The notes under the pieces: generated by a model
Database searches by the model: none
Told to the model about the DNA's origin: nothing
Seen by the model: the letters and a program-made list of their open reading frames with translations, nothing else
Part shown: piece after piece, positions 21,363 to 32,282 of the stretch
How positions within the stretch are numbered: position 1 is the stretch's first letter
Layout of the letters: each line of letters starts with the position of its first letter
Position numbers and translations under genes: made by a program
Source: Polyrhizophydium stewartii
Taxonomy: Eukaryota; Chytridiomycota; Chytridiomycetes; Rhizophydiales
NCBI GenBank assembly: GCA_027604665.1
Contig: JADGIZ010000007.1
Coordinates: 1-56,630 of the forward strand
DNA: 56,630 nt
Direction: 5' to 3'

Positions 21363-22511
21363 ATGTCGTTCCTCGGCCGCATCCACAAGGCGCTGGTGTA
21401 CGGCGCAGGCCCAAAGGACCCCGCGCCTGTGCGCATCGGCATCCTCGGCTGCGCCAACATCGCCCCCATGGCGTGCATCGGCCCGATGTCCCACCTGCCC
21501 GGCGGCACCGCGCACGCCGTCGCCGCCCGCGATGTGCAGCGAGCCAGGGCCTTCGCCGCAAAGCACCGAATCCCCGTCGTGCACGCCTCATACGACCAGC
21601 TGCTCGCGGACCCCGACGTCGACGCCGTCTTCATCCCGCTGCCCAACGGCCTGCACCACGTCTGGGCCATCAAGGCAATCGAGCACGGCAAGCATGTGCT
21701 GTGCGAGAAGCCGCTCACCGACACCGCAGAGCAGGCAAGAGCCATCCAGGCGGCGCTGCAGGCGCACGCACACGCCCACCCGGACCGCCCGCTCGTCTTC
21801 GCCGAGGCGTTCCACTACAAAATGCACCCGGCAACGCACTTTGTGCTTGACGTCGTGCGAGGCAGCGTCGATGGCTGGCAGCTGGGTCGAATCGAGTCCG
21901 TCGACACCTTGTTCTCTCTGCCAAACGCTGCGACGCCCGACTCGGACATCCGCCTCAACTTTGCCCTCGGCGGCGGCGCAACCATGGACGCAGGCTCGTA
22001 CGCCGTCTCAATGAGCCGCCTGATCGCCCAGACCGCCGCCGGCACGGCCGACCTCGATGCCTCGACGCCGATTGTGGAGAGTGCCCACATGCGTCCCTGG
22101 GACAAAGACCCCAAGATCGACATGGCCATGGAGGCAAAGCTGGTCTATCCGTCCGGAATACGCTCAACCGTCTCCTCTGCCTTCCGCGCGGGAATCATCT
22201 CTTTCAAGGCCGAGCTCGCCATAGTTGCCGAACACGGCAAGCTGACCTTCTCCAACTTCATTGCGCCATTTGCCTTCCACTCCGTAGAGCTTGCCAAGAA
22301 GGATGGCACCAGGCTATCCAAGAAAGTCTACGGCGACGAGGGGCAGACTACATACTATTACCAAATGCGCGCGTTCCTCAACGCTATCCGGAACGACCCA
22401 GCTTCTGCTGCCAGCAGCCCCGTCTCTCTGACAACCATTGTGGACTCTATCATCAACATGCAAACTATCGACTCCATCTACAGAGCAGCTGGCTTTCCGC
22501 TGCGACCATGA
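21363..22511 (+). CDS. NAD(P)-dependent oxidoreductase, Gfo/Idh/MocA family (dihydrodiol / xylose dehydrogenase-like)
   Basis: The product is 382 residues without introns from the ATG at 21363 (MSFLGRIHKALVYGAG), a length normal for the family. The N-terminal Rossmann fold begins VRIGILGCANIAP, with the nucleotide-binding turn. The family signature GKHVLCEKPLT, with the catalytic lysine of the EKP motif, is intact, and a C-terminal alpha/beta substrate domain follows (LNFALGGGATMDAGSYAV). The nearest characterised relatives are trans-1,2-dihydrobenzene-1,2-diol dehydrogenase and fungal D-xylose 1-dehydrogenase, which oxidise sugars or diols with NADP. The true substrate cannot be read from sequence. 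It is convergent with the P4-ATPase gene, 294 bp away. Confidence 0.9.
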   Translation: MSFLGRIHKALVYGAGPKDPAPVRIGILGCANIAPMACIGPMSHLPGGTAHAVAARDVQRARAFAAKHRIPVVHASYDQLLADPDVDAVFIPLPNGLHHVWAIKAIEHGKHVLCEKPLTDTAEQARAIQAALQAHAHAHPDRPLVFAEAFHYKMHPATHFVLDVVRGSVDGWQLGRIESVDTLFSLPNAATPDSDIRLNFALGGGATMDAGSYAVSMSRLIAQTAAGTADLDASTPIVESAHMRPWDKDPKIDMAMEAKLVYPSGIRSTVSSAFRAGIISFKAELAIVAEHGKLTFSNFIAPFAFHSVELAKKDGTRLSKKVYGDEGQTTYYYQMRAFLNAIRNDPASAASSPVSLTTIVDSIINMQTIDSIYRAAGFPLRP

Positions 22512-22805
22512 CACAGTGACAGCAAGGCAACAGACCAAGTTTTGGGACAATATTGGAGACACTCAATGCGCGTCGGGAAGGCTGCTTTGTTTGTGTGAAG
22601 GGCTGCCTGTAGCCGCACTTGGTCGCTCATCGTGCAGCGGCTCTCTCGAGAGTGGGTGGGGAGCCAAAAAGGAAGGCAGAAAGGCAGCGCTTGCAGAACG
22701 CAGCAAGACCCTGGAATGAAATGAATTTGGAACCCGACCCAGGGCGGGTGGTTCGAGACTGAAGCTAAGCATTCGGGCCGGGAGGCGAGCCGCCGCTTGC
22801 ATCGA

Positions 22806-25800
22806 TCATCCGCGCGGCTTCCGGCTGTTGGTGCAAAGAAAGTGTCAGCGATGCGCGCCAAGCCCTCAAACGCAAAGCCGATACTCGTTTGGCGCTCACC
22901 GAGTTGTATCGTAGATGCGAATAAGCTGCGCCTGGCCGGTCTCGCCTTGCGAGAATGCAAAGCCGCGCGAGCGCTTCTGGCGCTGCACGACGCGCACTTT
23001 GGCGACTGCTTTGCGGAACCACTCCATACGCGGACGGTGGTCTGGAATATTGAAGCGGTTAATCTCCTGGACAATGTGGTACGAGCGCGGGAACATGATG
23101 CGCTTGGCGCTGAAGCGACAGATCAGTCACTCGGACGTATGCGCTCGCCTGGAACTACGACGACTTACTACTTAAAAATGTAGTCGCGCAGGTTGGACAG
23201 CACCGGGATGATAACAATGCCCAACCAGAATCCAAGCGACCCGAACATGGGATAGTTGACGCCCTGAAGCTCCGTGCCGACTCTGACCATTGGTCCAACG
23301 ACAGCGTAGATTGGGAAGAGGATGAACCACAGCGCGATGCTGCCAAAGATGCCGAAGAACGTGAAGTTGACCCACGAGTCAACCGTCAAGGCGGCCTTGA
23401 GGGTAATTGTGATGAGGTCGCCCGTGTAAATCATCTCTCCCATGGCCCAATTGTTGGACACGAGACCGTCGGCGAGCATGGTGCCCTCGCCGTAGACAGC
23501 CGTGAGGCCATAGTACATCACGAGAGAGTGGAAAAACGAGTTGAGGATCCACGCCCAAAACGAGCCGTGATTGTAAAACTCGTTGGTTTGGCCAAGCTGG
23601 TACAGCTGCGGATAGCGGTCTAGCATGCGCGCAGTAACATACTGATCAAAGACGCCGATTGCCAGGGGCTGGAAAAATGCAAACACAATGTTGTACGACG
23701 ACTGGGTCCACGTCTCAAAAAGCGTCTGCCCCGAGAAGCCATTGTCGAACGAAAACCAAAGTTGGATGAGGTAGAGCGTGATGTTCTTGTAGAACGAATA
23801 CAGCACGACCTTGCTGAGGCGCGAATAAGCCCAGCCGCCGTGGACCAGAAGGAGCTTGCGCAAGAAACGGAACTGAGCAATTGCAAAGTCGGCGCTGCGC
23901 GCTGCCTGCAGGCCCTCCATGCCGCTGATTCCGATGCCAACGTGGGCAGCCTGGATCATGGACACGTCGTTGGCGCCGTCGCCAATCGCGAGCGTGACTG
24001 CAGACTCGACGTTCTTCTTGACGAGCTTGACCACGAGCGCCTTCTGCAGCGGGGACACGCGGCAGCATATGACAGCCTTGCAAAGCGTCGCGAGCTCGAG
24101 GAATATCATCTTGATGTCGTCCTCAAGGGCGTAAGTAAGCGATTTTCCGTCAATAATCAGCGCAAGAGGCTGGCCGCCGAGTTCCGAGTATGATCAGCAT
24201 CAGGCGCGCGCACACAGAACGAGTTTGCGCAAGTCTCAATGCAGTTGTGCCCACCTCGAGGTCGGCGTCAACGGACTTTTTGAGCTTTGGTGCCTTCTCC
24301 TTGACGAGGTGGCGTACATAGGGCACGCCGCCGAGATACCTGGTCGCCCACATCGCCGACCCGTTGGCACCGTCCGTGTCCATACCGCCCTTGACCGCAG
24401 CCAGTTTCTGCGACAAAAACTCCTTGGTCTCAAAGTGTGTCGGCTCGTTGCAGACAATCAACGACATCTCCTCGGTGATGAGCTTGCATGAGTAGCCAAT
24501 GTTGATGGCGGTCTCCTGGCGGTCGCCCGTGAGAACCCAGATCTTGATTCCGGCCGTGGCCAGCGTGTGGATTGTGTCTGGCACTTCGTCTTGCAGGCGA
24601 TCCTCAATGGCCGTTGCGCCAAGGAGAAATAGATCCTTCTCAATCAGCTCCGCGGCCTTGTCGAGCTCGGCCCCGCGATTGTTGATTGTGGTCGACGCCT
24701 TCTCGTAGACCTTGGACCACTCGGCGTACTCCTCCTCCGAGATATCACGGTAAGCGATGCAAAGCGTGCGCAGGCCATCGTTGGCGTATTCCTCGAGATG
24801 AGCGCAGGTCGAGTCGACATAGTAGTTGTTGCTCTTGGCCAGCCGCTCCAGGATGACTGTATCGGCGCCTTTGATGTACAGCTTGATCTTGCCCTCTGGG
24901 CTGCGCACGATTGCGCTCATACGCTTGCGCGTCGAGTTGAACTCGTTGATCTGGAGAACTTCCCATTCGTACTCCTTTCCGCCGTACAGATACGTCACCG
25001 ATCGCGGGCGGCGCGTCGTGAAGACGTAACCCATGATCTGGGCACCCTTGACAAGCGCGGCCTCATCAGGCGACGATGCTTGGAAGATGATTTTTCCTGG
25101 GTCCTCTTCGCTCGCCTCGGGGATGACCGTGTGACAGACTGCGAGCAGCTGGAAGAACTCGCGAATGACATGGGACGAAGGCGACGATCTGTCGTGCTCG
25201 CGCAGCCGAGCAAAGTCAAACCAGCCCTGGCCAGCCGCGTCAGCAAAACAGTCAGTGGAAGCGCGCTCGCAAGGGGCGGCTTAACGCACTGTCGTCTTTC
25301 CGAGCTCGTCGACAACCGGCTTCTTGTTGTCAGGAACTGTCTCGGCGTAGCACTGACCCGCAATAGAGACCATGCGGAACTCCATCATGTTGCACGTGAG
25401 CGTGCCTGTCTTGTCCGAAAAAATGTAGTCGATCTGGCCGAGCTCTTCAATCAGCGAGGAAGTTCGCGCAGTCGCCGGAGTGTCGTTCCACTCGTAGTAG
25501 AGATCCACGTCAGAGTTGATCAGTGTCCCGAGGAAGAACTTGACGATCTCCATGGTCACAATCAAACTGGGTAGAGCGCATGGGCAGCAAATAACACCAA
25601 ACAGTCAGCCGCTGCGACGCGCGGAGCGATATGTTTGGCGCTGGTGCGATCAGCGCAGGGCCACACCTCATTGGGATCAGATTGTTGAAGAGGATGATAT
25701 AAGTCAGAATGTTCGCCGGGAAGCGACTCCACGCCTCGCTGCTATCGATATGCAGGATTGACGTCTCGAAGGGGTTTGCAAGCTGGATTACTCGTCAGCC

Positions 25801-27380
25801 GCTGGGAGATACCATTCAAGGTTTGAGTGGCAGCGCGCAGCACATCATGTACCTGTCGGCCCAGCGTTCCGCAGGCGCAAATCACAGACATAGCAACAAG
25901 GATGAAGAAGAGAAAAATGATGTGCTGATTGACAAGCGCCTCGACGTGAGTGCGCTTGATGGGCGTGGCGCTGCGATCACGGCGTCGTTGCTCAATTGTA
26001 AGCCATCAACTAAACTGTCACGCACGCCAGGTTCTTGTTGCACGTGTACGACTCACGTGGAGTTTTTCATCAGCTTGCTTTCGTGACCCGTAAAGACAAC
26101 AATGCCGTAAACCCAGCGCGTGTTTCTCAGCATGGCCCCGCGAAGCAGCAGCTGGTCTGGATTCAGCGGAATCTCCTTTTCGCGCAAGCGGAGCGTGCCC
26201 TCGAAAGTATAGAGCGAGTTGTTCGGCAGCTCGGTCTTGATGACACCCTCCATGCTCGCGACCTGCTCGGGCGTTAAAATGTTTGCTGTCTCTGGCAAGC
26301 CTTGGCGGATCTTCAGATTAGTTTCGCCGTCGAGGTTGCTTGTCTCTATGTAGCACAAAGCGTCGGGCTCCGAAGAACTGATGATAACGAGGTCTGCAGG
26401 GAAGTACTGCGAGTTTTCGATTCGCACAATGTCGCCAACAACAACCTCGCGCCATGGCTTTGGGATGAAGGTGCTGCCGGAAAGCACATTGACGCTCCTG
26501 GTGTTTGTTGCGACATCCTGGGCATGGCGCTTGAGATCCTCCATGATCTCCTTGGCGGCCGAGACGGCAAGCACGATACACAGCGGAAGCACCGTGCCAT
26601 ACTTGTTGACGGGCGAGAGATCGCCGATTTGCTGTGAGAGTGTGGGGCGTGAGCGCCGAGCGGGAGCAGGATCGCACAAGTTGGCACCCGAGATCCGTTA
26701 GCATTGGAGCGAGAAAGGCGGATTTCATCGCACAAAGAAGCAGCTCGACAGCAGTCGGTCGCGAGCTGGCCAGCAAGACCTGCGCTGGTCGCGCATTGTT
26801 GCCGCGGCGCTGGCACTGAGCCATCGAGCATATGGAACACGGAATTCGGCTCGCAGCACTCGGGGGCACGAGCTCGTACTGTGCGCAGCTGCCTGAGGCA
26901 GCCATGCGCCGCTGTGCCTCGCCAAGGACAGGCGGCGCCGCGCGCGATGCGGGCGTGAGGTCCACCAACAACACCAGGAAGCGTCTGCAACCGTTTTCGA
27001 TACGCGCGCTCATCACAGCGGCGCAGCCAGACGCGACAGCGTCCTCGGCTCGGAGACGCTATCGGCGCGCTGTTGCCCGTGCGGCTGCGTACAGCTGCGC
27101 GGCGCAGAGGCACTGCACCTCAAGGCTTCTGCGCGGCAAAGCGACGGCCGAATGGCGCATCAAAGGCGCTCACCTGGATGATTGCGACAAAGAGGAAGAA
27201 CATGTTGGCGTACTTTGAGAACTGCTCGAACAGGAAGCGCGGAATGAAGGTCAGGACGCTGTACTTTCCCGTGGTGATTCCGTTGTGGAGGAACTTTTTG
27301 GACTGGTTCTTGATAGGGTCGTTGATATGGATGATGCGGCTGGCGGGCGCCACGTCCTGGCCGTCATCGCCGAGCAGCAT
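22806..27380 (-). CDS. P4-ATPase, phospholipid flippase of the Drs2 type
   Basis: This enzyme moves phospholipids to the cytosolic leaflet of Golgi, endosome or plasma membranes. Nine exons join in phase to give 1,164 residues: 27380-27174, 26631-26057, 25970-25853, 25782-25667, 25566-25290, 25226-24255, 24169-23169, 23109-22900 and 22824-22806. Landmarks in order: INDPIKNQSKKFLHN, FEQFSKYANMFFLFVAIIQ (TM1), SNLDGETNLKIRQGL (actuator DGET), the phosphorylation site FSDKTGTLTCN, KGADTVILERL, LTGDRQETAINI, GDGANDVSMIQAAHVG, six C-terminal membrane helices, and GFAFSQGE with IYDTT near the end. The TM4 gate reads PMSL instead of the usual PISL. Intron 1 is 542 nt, the rest 59-100. The start at 27380 is the first in-frame ATG; an upstream exon with the usual longer N-terminus is possible. 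A CDC50 partner is expected elsewhere. Confidence 0.95.
26632..27173 (-). other. Unusually long first intron of the flippase gene (542 nt)
   Basis: The donor GTGAGCGCC at 27173 and acceptor CTCACAG at 26632 bound a phase-0 intron about six times longer than the other resolved introns in this window. I see no conserved protein in either strand. It could harbour regulatory sequence or a small RNA; nothing specific is recognised. Confidence 0.6.
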
Positions 27381-27491
27381 TCTGGCGTCGACGGCAGCGG
27401 CACAGGATTTTGCGGGCAAGAAGTCGCGGGCAACTTTTATTCTGGCTGCGCGGCGGCAGTTGGCGCGGGCCAGCGCGGCGTGCGGTCCACG

Positions 27492-30400
27492 TCACGGCAG
27501 CAGGCGCCAGCGGCCGCCGCACGGGCAGCAGCCCCCGTAATAGCCGCTCCACACGGGGATTCGAGAGAGAGCATCAATAGCCTGGATCTGGGACACGCTC
27601 TTGGGCCCGTCAAGCAGCACCGTGAGCGCCTTGGGTGTTGCCGGCTCTGGCGTCGAGAAATGCAGGCAGCGCATGCACTGGCGGATCATCTGGCTGAAGC
27701 GCAGATGCTGCCCTGTCACGACATCGAAGCTGGAGATGATTGGCATGTCGCGGTCGGACATCGAGTCGCGGCGGGCTGCAGTCAGCGCGCCTTGGCCGAT
27801 TGCGCTCTGCTGCGGCGGCTGCTGCTGCGAGGTTGCCGGCGGCAGCGGCGGCAGGCCCGCCATTGCCAGCAAGGCGCCGCTGCGAGATCGAGGGATCGAC
27901 AACGCAAACTCGATCGGCTCGAGCTCGAGGCGGTCAAATTGACCGGGAGTGAACATGACAAGGGCCGAAAGCTTTGCCTTTGTGTCGGGTCCGGCCTTGG
28001 AGTCGAGCAGGCCGGCCAGGTACGGCGGCATGGCGGAAAGCGACGCCGCAGTCGGCCACTCGAAAAGCTGATACACGTGCTGCTTGAAGAGATCAAACAG
28101 CGGGGCCGCAAGCGGCTGATGCAGGGGCGGCAGCGACGCGGCCACGACCATTTCAAGCTGGTCGTCTGCAAGCGCAGCCGGAGCATGCTTGGCGTGCTCG
28201 GCTTGAGCAAGCTGGTCCAGCTCGCACAAAAAGGCCGCAAACGCCTCGATTCGGATTCGGCCGACAGCAAGCACATTGTCGATGGAGCGGATGTACGCCA
28301 CAACCGAGTTGACGCGAGCGTTGCTGCGGCCCTTGGGCGCCACTGTCGCGGCTAGGATCTGCGCGAGGTTGAAGCGCAACGCCCTGATCAGGAGCAAGCA
28401 CTGGAGCAGCGTGCGGCGCGTTGGTCCGTGCAGAAGCATGACCCATTGGTCTGAGCGCAGCATCAGCGGGAGCTCCATCGCGGGCCGCGTCCGCACGTTG
28501 CAGTGGATGTACATGTGCCGAGCCAGAAAGGCACAAAACTCGAGGATCCAGAGTGCGTGAGGAACAAGGTGGTGAATTGACTCTGCGGATTCGAATAGCC
28601 TCAGCAAGTGCCGTTCGCCATCGCATACAGCAAGTCTGCGAAATGCATGGACGCAAGCGCCAACCTTTTTGGAAGATCATCGAGTTTGGCAGCGCAAACG
28701 ACTCGCTGAATGATGCAGGCGAGAGATACAGCAGGCCTCCAGGAGAGCGGGTCAGCAACAAAAGCATGCAATGTCGCGCGACGCAGGCCATCGCCCCACA
28801 CCAATTGAATCTTGAGCAGCGCCTGGATTGGCAAACGAGGCCATGAGCATGTCCTGGATGCTGCGCAGACGCATCATCGAGCGGGTGTTCTTGTACTCGA
28901 ATCCGTTGGGCATCAGGATCCTGCTCTCGGGTATCAGCATCAACTCGCGGCGCTCGTCCGCTCAGGGGGTGCAGGCATGCCTGACAACTGCTAGCTGCGT
29001 GCCCATAACTAGGCTGCTTGTGGCATGACATGCGAGCTCCAGATGCGGATACCACGATGCCATGGGCGTTTCCGTGCCAAAGTGGTGTTTGTGCGCTAGG
29101 TGGAGCCGCCTGAGCAGAGCCCGGCAAAAGTCGGCTGACTGAGCCCACTCTTTGTCGAGGGCATCCGAAAAATGTCAGCTAAAGCGATCAGAGCTTAGCA
29201 GCAAGCGTGCAGTTACGAGCACCGCACCATTAAGCGAAAGGGCGTGGATGAGAACCAGATAGTCGTCGATTGCGCGGCCGCTGAGGATTGCGGCAAGCAT
29301 CGCGTCCGCAACAGCGTGTGCGACGCGCGCAGAGTCGTTGGCAAGTTGCGCAATGCCTGGTCTGACGTGCGACTGAACAAGCATGTGCGCGCCCATGATA
29401 TGAGTGGCATCTCGCGGATCCTGCGACACCATTTGGGCGAGAATGTGCAGGCCATTGGGCGACACAAGAAGCCGGACCGGAAAGCGTGGCAAGGATGCTG
29501 GCGACTGCTGGCGGGCTCCGGACGGCTGCGACTGTATGCCTTGCATCTGCCCTAGGAGTCCGCCGCCAATGGCCAGCCCGCCAGACGTCACTCCTTCGAG
29601 TACTCCAGAGGCGTCAGGGGTCGCTCCTGTCATGGTCCCAAAAATCTCGTCGAGGTTACCCTCGGCCGCGGTGCTTGGCTCGTCAAAGTCTGTCCCTGGC
29701 GCGCCTGATGTTGGGTCGGTGTGCATGCTGCTGAACGCCGCGTCGATTCCGGCTCCAATGTCGCGAAGCGATTGCTCTGGGCTCATCTCGCGTGAGGCGG
29801 CATCCTTGGCGCCAGTGTTGGGCTTGATGCCAATGATACTACTCTGCGCGCCTTCGTTGCCAAGTTTGTTGATCTGGCCGCCAGCGCCAGCGCCAGCCCC
29901 GCCAAGAGATGAGGCATAAGCGCCGCTGATGCCTCCGCCAAGAGAGCGAAACAGTGACCCCGGCGTGGGCGGGTTGCGCGCAGCTGCATCTCCTGGAATC
30001 TGGTCCGGGTCAAGCGCCACATCGCGGAAAAGCAGGCGGTGCATCGCCGAAAGTTCTTCAAGATTGACGAGCGACCGATACTGTATGCTGCCGTTCCGGA
30101 GGCCAACGATCAGCGCTCCCTCTTCTTGTGCATCCGAAAGCTGGAGCATGCTGCCGAGCGAGGTGATGTGGGACTCAAAAAAGACTCTTTTGGCCGTGAG
30201 CCGCCACGAGATAGCCTGCTCAACGCAAAACGTGAGTTTCGGCTGCCACTGCGAATCTCTGAGCATGGAAGCACTAGTGACCTGCAGACCCACATCTTGA
30301 ACCATTGCGTCGTCCGCAGTGTCAGGCTGTCGCTGCTCCCAAAGGGTGACAATATGCTGCTGCTCGCCAATCTCGTCTGTGCGATGAGCCACGACCGCTA

Positions 30401-31664
30401 TTCGAGACGAGTCAATTGCATGGATGCGCGCAACAGTCTCTTCGGGCTCAAGCGAAATAAAGGATGTGTGTGCAATCTTGACATCTGATTACACAGGCAA
30501 CGTCAGCGCTGCCATTTTGCAGTACTGAAGCAGGGCGTAAGAACACCAAAAGCGCACCAGAAACAAATGCATCAACCTGGACGTCGACGACTGCCAACTC
30601 ATTGGGCGTCCGCGTTGCTAAAATCAGTCGAATCTTGCCATCTTAGTTGCCATGCATGTCAGCATCGCCCTATGCTTCACTCTACGGCCAGGCGCTCGGA
30701 GCATACCTTGGATAGGAACGAGCGCGGCTTGCTGAACCTCCTCGCTCGCAGCAATCCCCGAAATCTTGATCTGCTTGCGCTGCAGCTTCAGATCGCCGCC
30801 AAAGCACCAATAGTTGATCTGGCAAATGTAGTTTGTGTCAGCCACGTATGTGCGAAAAAGGCTCACGCACATGCGCGTGCGCTAACCTCGAGCGCTGAGG
30901 TGACCGCAATGCAGGAGTACGCGCCAAAGCCAAGCGCAGGGCCGACTGGCGGCGCAAACTCGAAATCGGGGATGCTATCAAAAACGGACTCGGGCGGTGC
31001 ACCACACTCTGGATCGTGAGAATACATGGGTCGAAACTGCACGTATCGCGGCGGCCGAATTCGATTAGCGCAAGGTCGCCCATGCGGCCCGTCAAGTGCT
31101 GACGCAGAGGCCCCCCCACCTCGGAAGACTGTTCGCACCACGCAAACGCAATCACTGGTGCATCTGCGTTGAAGTGGCGAGCTTTTTCGAGAGACCCCGA
31201 CGATTTCTGAAAGCGTATGATGAGACTCTTAGCCAGCCGGTTCCGGCGCAGGCTCTGCTGCTGTATGTGCTGACCTGGTGGCTCCAGATACCGATGCATC
31301 CGCCGGCGTCCACGGACGCCAAGAAAGATCCCGACGGGCACCATTTCAGGATTGTGATGGGGTGCGCCGAGTGCACAAAGCGGACGTCGGAAAACACACA
31401 GAGACCCGTCCCGCCTGCATACTTGATTGATTTCGAGCTGCCCGTCTTGACAATGAGCTCGATCGGTGTCCAGAGAACAAGCTCAGGCCCGCTGCCGCAT
31501 CAAGGAGGTCAGCGCACTGCGAGCACGAGTTCGCCACCTGCGGGCCGCCGAGCGACCACGCACGAAGTTCTTTGGTTGGCGTAGCTCTGTCGGGACATGT
31601 CGAATGCGAGTTCGCCCTGGGGTGCCAAGGCAACAGCAACGACGTTCTGCGACGACCAGTCCAT
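27492..31664 (-). CDS. MED16: Mediator complex subunit 16 (MED16 / Sin4)
   Basis: MED16 is a tail-module Mediator subunit that links activators to RNA polymerase II. The gene has many exons; I resolve the first two (31664-31564, 31491-31275) and several further blocks (about 31138-30899, 30839-30690, 30450-29180, 29150-28960, 28950-28600, 28560-27492) without fixing every junction. The start MDWSSQNVVAVALAPQGELA and WD-type strands (ITILKWCPSGSFLASVDAGG, CIGIWSHQ) match the N-terminal propeller. YWCFGGDLKLQRKQIKISG is typical of the family. The C-terminal helical part contains VPHALWILEFCAFLARHMY. The extreme C-terminus GGCCPCGGRWRLLP is the conserved Cys-Gly-Gly-x-Trp-Arg end of MED16. A Gly/Ser-rich linker lies at 29560-29960. 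It is in tandem with the flippase gene, 111 bp apart. Confidence 0.78.
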
Positions 31665-32282
31665 GTCTGCTCGGAGCGGGCGCTGGTCAGAAAGTGCCCT
31701 GGAAGTTGGCCCCCGCGACAGGCCCGGGAGCCGCGCGCGCTCATATCAAGCCTTATATGAGTCCGCACGTGCAGGCGCTCTGCTCGGGGGCGGCATCCCT
31801 CGCCGCGGCCGCGGCCGCGCAGCCGCCCATGCACGGCGCCGGCCCCGCTCGCGGGCAGCTCCGGCAGATGTGCGGGCCGGCCACAGCTCGCGGAGCCAAG
31901 GCGACCGCCGCCGGGGGCACGCGGTCGCGGGGCAGCGAGGTCGCCTGTCTCCCTCGCAGCCGGCATCGGGGGTTGTCCTCCTCGCAGACGGTTGGTATCA
32001 TCAGCGCGCGGCGCGGCGGCCCGGGCCTCCTCGCGCTCGAGGGTCGGGGGCATGTCGCCGAGGCAGCGCACCGTCGCGGGCTTTGCGTCAAAGCCAGAAA
32101 TGGCGAGCTCTTCAGCAGCAAGTGAGGGCCTCGCCGGCCCGCCCGCCCTGCCGCCGCATCCGAGCCGCAGCACCCCCCGTCGCTGTCGCTGCCAGCGCCC
32201 TTGTCGCAGTTGTCGCCGGCCCGGAGCCGGATGCAACGGCTGCCGCTGCCTGTGAGGCCGGTGCAGGGCACGCCTCTGGTTG
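31665..32282. promoter_or_regulatory. Divergent region, MED16 / EXD3-like exonuclease
   Basis: About 600 bp of very GC-rich DNA lies between the MED16 start (-) and the first ATG of the exonuclease (+). All frames are largely open, so a 5' exon of the exonuclease could be hidden here. It contains a NotI-like GCGGCCGC run near 31805 and a TATATGAG element near 31754, but I assign no function. Confidence 0.35.
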
